Numbered from the stretch's first letter, positions 36,411 through 46,108 are shown. The stretch is DNA of 64,000 bases from Candidatus Acidiferrum typicum (GCA_002478115.1 DLMH01000061.1:9675-73674), one strand, 5' to 3'. Made by a program: numbers and translations. The notes: generated from the sequence alone by a model not told the origin.

Positions 36411-37139
36411 CTACAGTGCCAGCAATCGCGCCAGCAGGCCCGCCAGAGCGCCGCCGACGAGAGGGCCGAAAACGGGAATGGGGGCGTAACCCCAGTCGGA
36501 GGCGCCTTTCCCGGCGATTGGAAGAAGGGCGTGAGCGATGCGGGGGCCAAGGTCGCGCGCAGGATTAATCGCGTAGCCGGTCGTGCCGCCGAGGGAGAGG
36601 CCGATGCCCCACACAAGACTCGCGACAAGATACGGGCCCAGGCCCGCAGCGGGTCCCGTGGCGGCTACGTTTCTTGAGAAGATCGCGCTGACCACAAACA
36701 CGAGCACGAACGTGCCGATGACCTCACAAAGGAAATTGGCGGGGAGTGCACGAATCGCCGGGGCCGTGGAGAACACGGAGAGTTTCGCGGGGGCGTCGGG
36801 CGTTTCCCGCCAGTGCGGGAGGTAGTGCAGCCAGACAAGCGTGGCGCCGGTGATTGCGCCGAGGATTTGCGCGGCGATAAATGGCAAAACATGCGAGAAA
36901 TCGTGGCTTCTTAGGGCAAAGCCGAGAGTCACCGCCGGATTGAGATGCGCGCCGGGGCTGCCGCAGGCAATGGCGGTGAAGACGCCGCACATGACCGCGA
37001 GCGCCCAACCGGTGGTGATGACCATCCAGCCGGCATTTTCGGATTTGGTTTTGCGGAGAAGGACCCCAGCGACAACACCATCCCCGAGAAGGACCAGAAC
37101 AAAAGTACCCATGAATTCGCCGAACCAGGGTGTGAGCAT
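36411..37139 (-). CDS. MIP-family channel (aquaglyceroporin type)
   Basis: A 242-residue channel with six membrane helices and the two half-helix NPA motifs: HLNPAVTLGFA in the first half and AINPARDLGPRIAH in the second. The aspartate after the second NPAR is the hallmark of glycerol facilitators (GlpF type) as opposed to water-selective aquaporins. It probably passes glycerol or other small polyols or acids by diffusion. GGAGGCGCGTTAC precedes the ATG at 37139. It stands at the left border of the carbohydrate locus and could serve lactaldehyde-derived or polyol products, which is only a guess. Confidence 0.9.
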   Translation of the reverse strand: MLTPWFGEFMGTFVLVLLGDGVVAGVLLRKTKSENAGWMVITTGWALAVMCGVFTAIACGSPGAHLNPAVTLGFALRSHDFSHVLPFIAAQILGAITGATLVWLHYLPHWRETPDAPAKLSVFSTAPAIRALPANFLCEVIGTFVLVFVVSAIFSRNVAATGPAAGLGPYLVASLVWGIGLSLGGTTGYAINPARDLGPRIAHALLPIAGKGASDWGYAPIPVFGPLVGGALAGLLARLLAL

Positions 37140-37346
37140 GTAACGCGCCTCCAGATGAAGAACAAAGGACCGCTGCGGATACCGGACGTACAAATATACA
37201 ACGGTTGCAGCATACGGCTGGCGTGATTAGCGCGATTGCTGCTATGGCCGGGAAGCTGTGCGTGAAGTAGAATCTCCGCAAGAGTCAAGCTCGAGAAGAG
37301 ATTCACCCGATCGAAGAAGCGGAGAAATGGTTTTCTAACTGCCAAT

Positions 37347-38348
37347 ATGAAAGCGCTCGTTTATACAGAGCCGGGCCGCGTCAGGCTGGAAGAAAGACCC
37401 CGACTGAAACCGCAAAACGGGGAAGTGGAAGTCACTGTCGAATTGGCCGGGGTTTGCGGGTCGGACATTTCGGGGTTTCTGGGGCACAGCGCGCGAAGAA
37501 AGCCGCCGCTGGTGCTTGGCCACGAATTGGTCGGGCGCTTGAGTGACGGCCGTAGAGTGGTGGCGAATCCGTTGATCGCTTGCGGGCATTGCGTCTATTG
37601 CCTTGCGGGAGCGCAGAATCTTTGCGAAAGCTGGCGGCTGCTGGGGATGGATCAAACGCCGGGTACGTTCGCGGAGTACGTGACGCTCCCGGCAGGACAA
37701 ATTCACGAAATTCCGGAGGAACTCCCGTCCGCGCCGGCGGTCCTGTGCGAGCCATTGGCAAACGTCGTCCATCTCTTACGCACTTCCGCGCCGGCCCCAT
37801 TTTTCCGGCTGGCCATCGTGGGCGGCGGAACAATGGGCGCGCTGACGTTGCTGGCGAGCCATCGCATCGGCGCAAGAGATGTTTTGGTGGTGGACGTAAG
37901 CGATCAGCGGCTGGAAACGGCTATGAAGCTGGGCGCCGCGGCGACAGTGAATACCTGCTCGCCGGAGGGCCTGGCGGAAGCGCGCCGCGTGGCGGGCCGC
38001 GGCTACGATCTGGTAGTGGATGCCAGTGGGAGCGGACCGGCGCGGCAATCGGCATTCGATTTGTGCCGGCCGGGGGGATGCGTCGTCCTGCTGGGCATGA
38101 GTGCGCAGCGGAGCGAACTGGATTTCGTTACCAGCATACGAAAAGAGCACCGCGTGGTGATGTCGTTCGCATACACTCCGGTGGATTTCCGGCGCGCGCT
38201 GGATTTGCTGATTTCCGGCGAAGTGGATTTAACACGCTGGACGGAACAATTGCCCCTGGAGCGGGGCCAGGAAGCGATGGAACGCATCGCTCACCGGCCG
38301 GGCAAGACGCTGAAGATGATGCTGGAAGTAGCGCCAGGCCGCGGATAA
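37347..38348 (+). CDS. Zinc-dependent MDR alcohol/polyol dehydrogenase
   Basis: A 333-residue medium-chain dehydrogenase. Catalytic zinc ligands are in GVCGSDISG and LGHELVGR. The structural-zinc lobe has the cysteine run CGHCVYCLAGAQNLC. The NAD(P) motif is LAIVGGGTMGALTLL. This is the layout of sorbitol, threonine and related sugar-alcohol dehydrogenases. Its place ahead of an FAH-family hydrolase and an enolase-superfamily dehydratase suggests that it oxidises an acid-sugar or keto-deoxy intermediate, for which SDR enzymes are more usual. The ATG at 37347 follows a long untranslated stretch without a good ribosome binding site. Confidence 0.87.
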   Translation: MKALVYTEPGRVRLEERPRLKPQNGEVEVTVELAGVCGSDISGFLGHSARRKPPLVLGHELVGRLSDGRRVVANPLIACGHCVYCLAGAQNLCESWRLLGMDQTPGTFAEYVTLPAGQIHEIPEELPSAPAVLCEPLANVVHLLRTSAPAPFFRLAIVGGGTMGALTLLASHRIGARDVLVVDVSDQRLETAMKLGAAATVNTCSPEGLAEARRVAGRGYDLVVDASGSGPARQSAFDLCRPGGCVVLLGMSAQRSELDFVTSIRKEHRVVMSFAYTPVDFRRALDLLISGEVDLTRWTEQLPLERGQEAMERIAHRPGKTLKMMLEVAPGRG

Positions 38349-38407
38349 GCAACATCCATTAAGGTCATTGCTACACCAGCAGAGTTTCACGCAACAATCG
38401 AATTAAC

Positions 38408-38788
38408 TTACTGCCTGGCGATGCCGACAATCCTGCGTGTTGCTGGATCAACCAGGAATGCGATGACGGCGAGATTATCCTGCTTCCAGGCCCCCTCTAA
38501 TTGGACGCTGATCTGACTCTGAAATTGGGTGGGGGATTCGCGTGTTTCCAATTTTCGCAGCGACCGGACGACCGCGGCGTGTTGCAGGCGGCGCCCAGAA
38601 TTTTCGCCGGCTTGCACGGCAGCCGCGCCAATCAGGAGGCGCAAGCCGCTCAGCGCCGGGAAGGCTGCGCAGACGCTCTGGACGAAAGCCAGGAATAGAC
38701 TCGACCAGCCAACCCACGTAGAACTAGTGCGGGGTTCCGTAACGGCGGTGTTTTCTATAGCGGCAGCGTTGCCGGCTGCGTTGTCCAT
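38408..38788 (-). CDS. Chimeric small protein: membrane-protein N-terminus joined to a DUF1223-like C-terminus
   Basis: A 126-residue frame with two unlike halves. The N-terminal half (residues about 20-55) is a single membrane helix region, STWVGWSSLFLAFVQSVCAA then SGLRLLIGAAAV, as in a small multi-helix membrane protein. From about residue 58 it reads AGENSGRRLQHAAVVRSLRK and later WKQDNLAVIAFLVDPATRRI, which fits the C-terminal end of DUF1223 (secreted thioredoxin-like) proteins. Neither partner is complete. AAGGAGCTTGACG precedes the ATG at 38788, so it may still be translated. I read it as the product of an internal deletion that fused two genes. Confidence 0.55.
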   Translation of the reverse strand: MDNAAGNAAAIENTAVTEPRTSSTWVGWSSLFLAFVQSVCAAFPALSGLRLLIGAAAVQAGENSGRRLQHAAVVRSLRKLETRESPTQFQSQISVQLEGAWKQDNLAVIAFLVDPATRRIVGIARQ

Positions 38789-39045
38789 CGTCAAGCTCCT
38801 TGTCTCCAAAGTCCCGGTGCGATAGGCTGCAGCAAATTGTTCCCGGATGCAATCGGGTGCCGCGGTGGCATATGCGAGTCTAGCTGTCGCATGGGCGAAG
38901 TCTCCTGGATAAACAGAGAGCGGCAAGACTCCGGCTGCCTGCTACTTGGAACTTCAACAAGGCCGTCGTTTGTGTTAAGAAAAAGCTGAACAATTTGCCG
39001 GTGCTGTTAGAGTGGGAGCGGTGGAAACGTCAGACGGGGTGCGCG

Positions 39046-39900
39046 ATGAGACTGATCCGGTTTGGAGCGAAGGGGCAGGAGAAGCCCGGCGTATTGATTG
39101 CGGGGAAGAGGCGAGATGCCTCAGCGTGGTTTCGCGATTGGGACGCGGCGTTTTTCGCGGCCGATGGACTGAAGAAGCTGGCGGCGAGACTTTCCTCCGC
39201 AAGCCCTGTCGAATTGCCGGAAGTGGCGGAAGGAGTGCGCTGGGCGGCGCCCGTGGCTCGGCCAGGAAAAATCATCTGCGCGGGGCTGAACTATTCCGAT
39301 CACGCCAAGGAAACCGGGGCGGAAGTGCCAAAGGAGCCCAAGCTCTTCATGAAGGCTGCGAATACCATGGTTGGCCCGAATGACGACGTGCTGATTCCGC
39401 GGCGCAGCACGAAAACGGATTGGGAGGTCGAGCTGGGCGTGGTGATCGGAACGGAGGCGCGCTATCTGGAATCGCGCGAACAGGCGGAAGCGCATATCGC
39501 GGGTTACTGTATTTCGCATGATGTATCCGAGCGGGAATTTCAGTTGGAGCGCGGCGGACAGTGGAGCAAGGGAAAGAGCTGCGATACATTTAATCCGCTG
39601 GGGCCATGGCTGGCCACCCGTGAAGAAGTGCCGGATGTCAACAACCTGAACATGCGGCTCAGCGTGAACGGGCAGGTGCGGCAGCGGGGCAACACCGGAA
39701 CGATGATCCACGCGCCGGCGGAGCTGGTTCGCTACATTTCGCAGTTCATGACGCTGGAGCCGGGCGATCTGATTTCCACGGGCACGCCTCCGGGCGTGGG
39801 ACTCGGCATGAAGCCGCCCACGTATTTGAAGGCGGGCGACGTCGTGGAGTTGGAGATTGATGGACTTGGAAAACAACGGCAAATCTGCCGTCAGGCATAG
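39046..39900 (+). CDS. Fumarylacetoacetate hydrolase (FAH) family protein, acid-sugar catabolism
   Basis: A 284-residue FAH-fold enzyme. Marks are KIICAGLNYSDHAKETG, then PKLFMKAANTMVGPND, the metal-binding block DWEVELGVVIG with later SHDVSEREFQ, and ISTGTPPGVGLGMKPP near the end. The family cleaves or hydrates C-C bonds of 2,4-diketo acids. In L-fucose and L-rhamnose catabolism, members split 2,4-diketo-3-deoxy sugar acids to pyruvate and lactate, which fits its position 10 bases ahead of an enolase-superfamily dehydratase. Close relatives include ureidoglycolate lyase, so substrate is inferred from context. Translation start at the ATG 39046 has a weak site (GACGGGGTGC). Confidence 0.87.
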   Translation: MRLIRFGAKGQEKPGVLIAGKRRDASAWFRDWDAAFFAADGLKKLAARLSSASPVELPEVAEGVRWAAPVARPGKIICAGLNYSDHAKETGAEVPKEPKLFMKAANTMVGPNDDVLIPRRSTKTDWEVELGVVIGTEARYLESREQAEAHIAGYCISHDVSEREFQLERGGQWSKGKSCDTFNPLGPWLATREEVPDVNNLNMRLSVNGQVRQRGNTGTMIHAPAELVRYISQFMTLEPGDLISTGTPPGVGLGMKPPTYLKAGDVVELEIDGLGKQRQICRQA

Positions 39901-39910
39901 CTGAGCGACC

Positions 39911-41101
39911 ATGAAAATCACCGATTACATAACCTTTGTCATTCACACGCCCTGGCGCAACTTGACGTACCTGGTGCTGGAGACGGACGAGGGAATCCGC
40001 GGATACGGCGAAGCGCGCGTTGTATCGAAGACGCATACGGTCCGCGAATTTCTGAAGGACGTCCGCCGGCACATTGTGGGCTTCGACGCTTCCGACATCG
40101 AAGAGTTGTACCGGCGATTCACTCTTTTCGATTTTGGTCTGCCGGGCGAAGTCGTGATGACGGGGCTCGCGCTGGTGGAGATGGCGTGCTGGGACTGCAT
40201 CGGCAAAAAAGCCAAGCTGCCCGTCTATCAATTGCTGGGCGGAAAAGTGCGAGACAAAATTCCAGCATACGCCAACGGCTGGTATACGGTGGATCGCACG
40301 CCGGAAGCGTTCGCCGGTGCCGCGAAAAAAGTGCTGGCGCGAGGTTATCGCGGGATGAAGCTCGATCCCTTTGGAAACGGCAACCTGGAGCTTACGCGCG
40401 AGGAATATCATCGCAGCCTGGAAATTTTGGAGGCCGTGTTCAGCGTGGCCGGACGCGACGCTCAGGTTTTCGTGGAGATGCACGGGCGGTTTGCGCCGCA
40501 TCAAGCGGTGGAGATTGCCCGCGCCATTGAGAAATATCAGCCCGGCTGGATCGAGGAGCCATGCCGGCCCGATGATCCCGGCGCTCTGGAGATGGTGGCG
40601 CGGCATACCAGCGTGCCCATCGCAACCGGTGAGCGCTATTACACCGCAGCACAGTTCCGCGACCTTTTTCCGAAGCGCGTGATTCATATCCTGCAGCCAG
40701 ACATGACGCAATGCGGCGGATTCCTGGAAACAAAGAAAATCTGCTCCACCGCGGAAACTTATTCCGTGATGGTGGCGCCGCACAATGTGGGAGGGATTAT
40801 CAGTACTGCGGCGGCGCTGCACTTGATGGCCGGGCTGCGGAACGGCAAAATCCTGGAACACTTCAACGATTTCTCCGACGCGGAAATCAAGCAGGCGGGC
40901 CGGCCGTATCCGGAGGTCAAGGATGGCCAATTCGATTTGCCCCAAGGGCCGGGCTGGGGAGTGGAACTGGACTTCGACTATATTCGCGAGAAATCCGCGA
41001 AATCCGGCGACGGTGTGATCGCCGATCCGGGGCTGGACATGTTTCGCAAGCCGGATTGGTTCAAGAGGTCCGAGGCCACCAAGAGCGGCATGAAGCAGTA
41101 A
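39911..41101 (+). CDS. Enolase-superfamily (mandelate racemase/muconate lactonizing) acid-sugar dehydratase
   Basis: A 396-residue enzyme of the MR/MLE group. The capping domain precedes a barrel with these metal and catalytic marks: KLDPFGNG (K-x-D base), VEMHGRF (metal/His), WIEEP, ATGERYY and LQPDMTQCGG. The late VAPHNVGG holds the second catalytic His. This pattern fits acid-sugar dehydratases (galactonate, fuconate or rhamnonate type) more than racemases. The product would be a 2-keto-3-deoxy acid, which suits the FAH-type hydrolase directly upstream. The ten-base gap between them argues for one transcript. Substrate cannot be decided from the motifs. Confidence 0.87.
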   Translation: MKITDYITFVIHTPWRNLTYLVLETDEGIRGYGEARVVSKTHTVREFLKDVRRHIVGFDASDIEELYRRFTLFDFGLPGEVVMTGLALVEMACWDCIGKKAKLPVYQLLGGKVRDKIPAYANGWYTVDRTPEAFAGAAKKVLARGYRGMKLDPFGNGNLELTREEYHRSLEILEAVFSVAGRDAQVFVEMHGRFAPHQAVEIARAIEKYQPGWIEEPCRPDDPGALEMVARHTSVPIATGERYYTAAQFRDLFPKRVIHILQPDMTQCGGFLETKKICSTAETYSVMVAPHNVGGIISTAAALHLMAGLRNGKILEHFNDFSDAEIKQAGRPYPEVKDGQFDLPQGPGWGVELDFDYIREKSAKSGDGVIADPGLDMFRKPDWFKRSEATKSGMKQ

Positions 41102-41188
41102 CCCCGCAAGCCTCCTGACGAATCGTTGCGCAAGCTGCAAGCGCGAAAAGTGAAATCCCAAGGATCAGCAAATCGTAGCGCAGCGGCG

Positions 41189-42646
41189 TCAGCCCTCCAG
41201 CGCGGCCAAGCGGCGGCTCCATTCGGCTACCGCGGCGCGCGAAACGCCAAAGTTCGAGCCCGTTCTTCCTTCGAGCGCCGCAAGCTGGATGGCGGCATTG
41301 CCGATCGTGGAGCATTCGACGGGACCCCGGATGACCTGCAGCCCCGAGCGCTCTTGCAAAAGCCGGTTGAGAAAGGTGTTGCGGTTGCCGCCGCCGACGA
41401 TGTAGACGCTCCGGAATTTCTTGCCGGCTACTTCGCTGATCATGCGCAAAACCTCGGTGTAGCGCGCGGCCAGGCTGTGAAAAATCAAGTTGGCAAACTG
41501 CGGGGCAGCTTCGGGATCTTCCGGAAGCGGCGCGTGGCCCGATAGCTTCAGGACCGAGTTGATGCGTTGCGGCATGTGTCCGCTGAGAAGCAGCTCGGAA
41601 TGATCTACGTCGAGAAATGCTTTTGGCGCGGGAAGTGAGCGGCATGCCTCAATGAGCGAAGCAACGCTCCAGTCCTTGCCCTGAGAGTGCCAGTGGCGCA
41701 TGGATTCCTCGATCAGCCACATGCCGTTGACGTTTTTCAGGAAGCGGGAACTGCCCTCGAGGCCGCCTTCGTTGCTGATGTTCTGTTTGAAGGCCGCTTC
41801 GCTGAGGCAGGGGCGATCGAGGACGGTACCCACGAGCGACCACGTTCCAGAGCTGATGAAAGCGCAATCGTCACCGGAATGCGGGATGCCAGCGACAGCC
41901 GAGCCCGTATCGTGGCAGGACGGTGCGATGAGTTTGGTGTTCCAGAATTCGGGGAGTTGCGCGAGTTCTCCCTTGAGTTGGCCGACGATGGTGCCGGGAG
42001 GCACAAGTTCCGGCACCTTGCTCTGGTCCAGGCCCGCCGCTCGAAAAATCTCCGGCGACCAGGCGCGGTCAGTGGCACTGAGGAGTTGCGTGTGCGTCGC
42101 CAGCGTGAACTCCGAGACGGGGCGCCCGCCAAGGCTACAAAGAATGTATTCCGGCAAATTCAGCCAGCACGGGCCATCGGGCAGGCCAGCATCTCGATCC
42201 GCGATGAGCTGGTACAGCGTGTTGAAGCGGAGCATTTGAACGCCGGTAATGGCGTAAAGGCGCTCTGCAGGGAGAGTTTCCCAGAACCGCGCGGGGATTT
42301 TTTCCGTGCGCGGATCGCGATAGCAGAAGGGATCCTGCAGGGGCTGGTAGTTGCCATTCACGCGCACATAGTCAACGGCCCAGCCATCCACGCCGATGGA
42401 ATCGATGGGACCAGAGGCTTCACGGGCGGCAAGGCGCAGACCTTCGAGAAGACCCTCGCGCAGGCCGGGGATGTTCCAGTAGAGATGTCCATCGCGTTCG
42501 TGAGGGCCATTGTGGAAGCGGTGAACGATCCGCAGAGTGGCGCCCTGGGGGTGCCAGTTCAGCAGGGAGACGCGGCAACTCTCTGCGCCGAGGTCAATGG
42601 CGACCACGCGGCGTGGCTTTGCGCCGGAGCCGGAGGAATCGCTCAT
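41189..42646 (-). CDS. rhaB: L-rhamnulokinase (RhaB-type, FGGY family)
   Basis: A 485-residue sugar kinase that phosphorylates L-rhamnulose at C1. The N-terminal ATPase block is VVAIDLGAESCRVSLL, the substrate region has IGVDGWAVDYVRVN, the ATP-binding block is AFISSGTWSLVGT, and the C-terminal adenosine site reads VYIVGGGNRNTFLNRLLQ. Residue length (E. coli RhaB 489) and the ISSGTWSL motif fit rhamnulokinase. The ATG at 42646 overlaps the stop of the aldolase gene by four bases (ATGA), so translation is coupled. Upstream sequence lacks a normal Shine-Dalgarno, again consistent with coupling. Confidence 0.92.
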   Translation of the reverse strand: MSDSSGSGAKPRRVVAIDLGAESCRVSLLNWHPQGATLRIVHRFHNGPHERDGHLYWNIPGLREGLLEGLRLAAREASGPIDSIGVDGWAVDYVRVNGNYQPLQDPFCYRDPRTEKIPARFWETLPAERLYAITGVQMLRFNTLYQLIADRDAGLPDGPCWLNLPEYILCSLGGRPVSEFTLATHTQLLSATDRAWSPEIFRAAGLDQSKVPELVPPGTIVGQLKGELAQLPEFWNTKLIAPSCHDTGSAVAGIPHSGDDCAFISSGTWSLVGTVLDRPCLSEAAFKQNISNEGGLEGSSRFLKNVNGMWLIEESMRHWHSQGKDWSVASLIEACRSLPAPKAFLDVDHSELLLSGHMPQRINSVLKLSGHAPLPEDPEAAPQFANLIFHSLAARYTEVLRMISEVAGKKFRSVYIVGGGNRNTFLNRLLQERSGLQVIRGPVECSTIGNAAIQLAALEGRTGSNFGVSRAAVAEWSRRLAALEG

Positions 42647-44841
42647 CGGAGGAAAGCTTCGCTCAAGCCGCCGTCCACGGGGAACAAATGGCCTGTCGTA
42701 CAGCGGGCGCTGGGACTTGCCAGAAAGAGAATCGCTTTGGCGCAATCGTCCGGATCGATCGCCGCGTGCGTCAAGGTGCGCTTGGCGTAGAACTGGCTCA
42801 ACAAATCGCGCAATTCCTCAGTGCTCTGCGCGGGATCGAACGCGATCTTGTACTTCGTGAGTGACGCAATGACGCGCTCGCGAGGAAACATCGTGGAACC
42901 CTTCACGACGGTTGCGGGGCTGATGCCGTTAACGCGGACGATGGGCGAAAGAGAAATAGCTAACTCGCGCACAAGATGGCTCAGCGCGGCTTTGCTTACG
43001 TCGTAGGCTTCACTCCCATGCTTGGGGACCACGGCATTCGCGGAACTCGTCAGGACAATCGACGCCGGAAGATTCTGCTTTGCTAGGATGGGCCACGCTT
43101 CGTCTACAAGCAAATGATTGGCGACCACGTTCAGGTCGAGCGTGGTGCGCCACTGCTCGTCGCTCACCGTGCCATCGGAAGACGACGCAAACATCGCTGC
43201 GGTGTTCACCAGCACATCGAAGCCGCCAAACCGTGCCACGACTTCTTCCAGGAGGCGCCGGATCGATGCGCGGTCGCGAATGTCCACCGTCGCGGCGTGG
43301 CTGTCTTCTTTTCCGGCGGAACGCGCCACCTGCGCGGCCGCCTCTTTCGCCGTTTCCGCGTCACGATCCGCAATCACCACGTGCGCTCCGCGTTGTGCGG
43401 CGGCTTCGGCCGTAGCGCGCCCGATTCCGTTGGCCCCGCCCACAACGATAACCACCTGCCGCGCAAATTCCTTTTCCGGAGGCTGGCGGCGCAGCTTGGC
43501 CTCTTCAAGCTGCCAGTATTCAATGCGGAAGGCTTCGGATTGTGGCAGGGCGACGTAATTGTGGTGCACGGCGAAGGCTTCCGAAGGCGCGGCCACGTCG
43601 GCTTGCGGAAGCGTAGAAGGCACACGGCCATCGCCGAGAGAGGTAGCGCCTTCCATCACGTGAATCGCGTTGGTGTAGAACTCTCCGGTGATGCGTGCTT
43701 CGGTCTTGCTCTTGCCGAAGCTAAACATGCCGACGCCGGGAACGAGCACGACCGTGGGGTTGGCATCGCGCAACGCAGGGGAATCGGGGGTGGCGAATTT
43801 GTGGTAGTACGCTTCGTAGTCCTTGCGATAGGCCGTCAAACTCTCATCCAGCGCCGCGAACAGAGCAGGCACATCGCCGCCGGGCTGCCAGGGAATCAGC
43901 AGCGGGCGTATTTTCGTGCGGATGAAATGGTCCGGGCAACTGGTGCCGAGACGCGCCAGCGCCGCCGCATCGCGCGAATTGACGAAGCGCAACACCTCCG
44001 GCAGATCGGAATAGTGCGCAATCAGTTTTTTCTTAGCGGAGAGGCGGCCGCGAAGCGCGGGAAGCAGCTCAACGGCGAGCAGTTGCCGGTCGTCGCGCGG
44101 TGTGAATTGCGTTCCACCAAAGAGGGATTCGCCGGCCTTTTCGACGTGGCCAAGAACGAACTCGCCTAGATCGTCAATCACGGCAAGCGTGTTCTCATAG
44201 CAAGCGCGCTGCGTTTCACCCCAGGTGAAAAGCCCGTGGCCGCCGAGCACGATGCCATCGGCTTTGGGATTCTCGCGAACGGCGTCGCGGATCAATCGGC
44301 TCAGCTCAAAGCCCGGCCGCAGCCAGGGAATCCATACGAGTGTGTGGCCGTACTTCTGGTTGAACTCCGCCAGGCGCTCTTTGCCGTTCGCGGAAGCGGC
44401 CAGCGCGATGCCCCAATCCGGATGCAGGTGGTCAATGTGGGCATACGGAAGCAGGCCGTGCAGCGGTGTATCAATGGAAGCGGCCGTGGGGTTCAGGCCA
44501 AAAGTGCAGAGAGGGTAGTAGCCAACCATCTCGTCTTCGTGCTGAATGCCGCGATAGAGTTTCTCGAGTCCGAGCAGCTTTTCCTGATAGAGAGTGGCGA
44601 AACCTGCGCGCTGAATGCTGCCGAGATCGCCACCACTCCCCTTGACCCACAGAACCTCGACGGTAGCGCTGCTCAATGCGTCCTTCTGCTTCACTTTTGA
44701 ACTGGTGTTGCCGCCGCCAAAGTTGGTGATGCGCAGGTCCGAACCCAGCAGATTCGAGCGGTAACGAAGCAGTTCAGGTTCTTCCAGGCCCGCAGCGACG
44801 CGTGTATCCCACACGTCCTGGAGGTAGCGCAGACGTTTCAT
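42643..44841 (-). CDS. rhaD: Bifunctional rhamnulose-1-phosphate aldolase / short-chain (lactaldehyde) dehydrogenase
   Basis: A 732-residue fused enzyme. The N-terminal class II aldolase domain (about 1-430) has NFGGGNTSSKV, the zinc histidines in AHIDHLHPDW and the late IVLGGHGLFTWG. The C-terminal SDR domain (about 465-732) has VVIVVGGANGIGRATAEAAA, NTAAMFAS and the catalytic SEAYDVSKAAL (Tyr and Lys). It splits rhamnulose 1-phosphate into DHAP and L-lactaldehyde, which the SDR part is thought to oxidise to L-lactate. The fusion is known in bacteria that lack a separate aldehyde dehydrogenase. The gene follows rhaI with a 48-base gap and overlaps rhaB. Confidence 0.93.
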   Translation of the reverse strand: MKRLRYLQDVWDTRVAAGLEEPELLRYRSNLLGSDLRITNFGGGNTSSKVKQKDALSSATVEVLWVKGSGGDLGSIQRAGFATLYQEKLLGLEKLYRGIQHEDEMVGYYPLCTFGLNPTAASIDTPLHGLLPYAHIDHLHPDWGIALAASANGKERLAEFNQKYGHTLVWIPWLRPGFELSRLIRDAVRENPKADGIVLGGHGLFTWGETQRACYENTLAVIDDLGEFVLGHVEKAGESLFGGTQFTPRDDRQLLAVELLPALRGRLSAKKKLIAHYSDLPEVLRFVNSRDAAALARLGTSCPDHFIRTKIRPLLIPWQPGGDVPALFAALDESLTAYRKDYEAYYHKFATPDSPALRDANPTVVLVPGVGMFSFGKSKTEARITGEFYTNAIHVMEGATSLGDGRVPSTLPQADVAAPSEAFAVHHNYVALPQSEAFRIEYWQLEEAKLRRQPPEKEFARQVVIVVGGANGIGRATAEAAAQRGAHVVIADRDAETAKEAAAQVARSAGKEDSHAATVDIRDRASIRRLLEEVVARFGGFDVLVNTAAMFASSSDGTVSDEQWRTTLDLNVVANHLLVDEAWPILAKQNLPASIVLTSSANAVVPKHGSEAYDVSKAALSHLVRELAISLSPIVRVNGISPATVVKGSTMFPRERVIASLTKYKIAFDPAQSTEELRDLLSQFYAKRTLTHAAIDPDDCAKAILFLASPSARCTTGHLFPVDGGLSEAFLR

Positions 44842-44889
44842 AGTTCCTCGATGTACGCCGCGGCCGCCTCCGAAGGGAGGCGGGGCAGC

Positions 44890-46071
44890 TCAAGCGTAGC
44901 TGGAAGCCCCTTTTTTGCGAACGCCCCGCTCGCGCGATGTGCGCTCCGTGTATCCGCTGGCGCGAAAAGCTTGCAACGGATCCTCCGCCAGGCCATGACT
45001 CTTGCGCCAATCCCGCAGAACCGGACGGCAGTCGGTTTCGTAGGCGTCCTTGTAGCAGTTCTCCGCGTCAATCAGGCGCTGCTCCGTGCGGGCTTTCTGC
45101 AAAGCTTCGTGATCAATCAAAACGGCCTTGGCATAGAGCAATTGAGCGGTCATCACGGTCTGGATCATGGCCTCAACTTTGTTTTTCAAGTTGTGGCTCT
45201 GGTCAATCATGTAGGCGATATCCGCTCGCTGGCGGGACTCCCATTCCCAGTGCCGGATTTCGGCGAACACCCGGAATATCTGATACGGATCGATCGAGCC
45301 GAGAGTCAGATCATCATCGGCATAGCGGCGGTCATTGAAATGGAAGCCGCCCAGCATGTTCTCGCTAAGCAGCCAGGCCACGATCTGCTCGATGTTTTGC
45401 GCCTGGTAATGATGGCCGGTATCCACCAGGACGAAAGCCTTCGGGCCGGCGGCGCGTGCCAGCAAGAGTGCCATCCCCCAGTCACCTATGTCCGAATGAT
45501 AGAACGCTGGTTCAAAAGGTTTGTATTCCACCAGGAGACGCTGGCTCGGACCGAGCGCTTCGTGCACCTTGCGGAAGGCCTCGGCGATCCACTGCTTGCG
45601 ATGACGAATATTCGCCGTACCGGGATAATTCGAGCCGTCGGCCAGCCAGGGAGCCAGGTCGCGGCAGCCTAGCTGCTTGGCCAGCGAGACCGACTCCAGA
45701 ATGTGGTCCAGAGCGCGCTGGCGAACTTCCGGGCGCTCATTGCCAAGCGAGCCATGCTTGTACTCCTGGTCCTGAAAGACATTGGGGTTGATGGAGCCCG
45801 CGCGGACGCCGTACTTGTCGCTCAGCTTAACCACTTCGCGCAGGTCCGTCCCGGCGGGGAGATCCCATAGAACGTGCAGCGCGACGGTTGGGCACACCCC
45901 CGTGAAGTAATGGACCTGGCCGGCATCGGAAAACTTCTCTTCGAGCGTGGAAGCGGCGCTGTCTTGCACGAACTTTCCGAAGCGCGTTCCTGTGTCGGCA
46001 AACCCCCATGAGGGTACCTCGATGCGGAATGAATCCAGAGCGGCTAGGACATTCTGCGAGTTAAGTGCCAT
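44890..46071 (-). CDS. rhaI: L-rhamnose catabolism isomerase (RhaI type)
   Basis: A 393-residue TIM-barrel isomerase of the xylose-isomerase-like superfamily. Blocks are FRIEVPSWGFADTGTRFGKF, then LHVLWDLPAG, INPNVFQDQEYKHGSLGN and LLVEYKPFEPAFYHSD. Metal ligands are expected in FVLVDTGHHYQ and GGFHFNDRRYADDDL. RhaI converts L-rhamnose to L-rhamnulose and replaces RhaA in many soil bacteria. It is the first gene of rhaI-rhaD-rhaB. The upstream gap of 284 bases holds a palindrome and a dispersed repeat fragment. The ATG at 46071 has GGAGATATTGCC upstream. Confidence 0.92.
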   Translation of the reverse strand: MALNSQNVLAALDSFRIEVPSWGFADTGTRFGKFVQDSAASTLEEKFSDAGQVHYFTGVCPTVALHVLWDLPAGTDLREVVKLSDKYGVRAGSINPNVFQDQEYKHGSLGNERPEVRQRALDHILESVSLAKQLGCRDLAPWLADGSNYPGTANIRHRKQWIAEAFRKVHEALGPSQRLLVEYKPFEPAFYHSDIGDWGMALLLARAAGPKAFVLVDTGHHYQAQNIEQIVAWLLSENMLGGFHFNDRRYADDDLTLGSIDPYQIFRVFAEIRHWEWESRQRADIAYMIDQSHNLKNKVEAMIQTVMTAQLLYAKAVLIDHEALQKARTEQRLIDAENCYKDAYETDCRPVLRDWRKSHGLAEDPLQAFRASGYTERTSRERGVRKKGASSYA

Positions 46072-46108
46072 GGCAATATCTCCTGTTCCGACCCCAACGA
46101 TACTCCAA

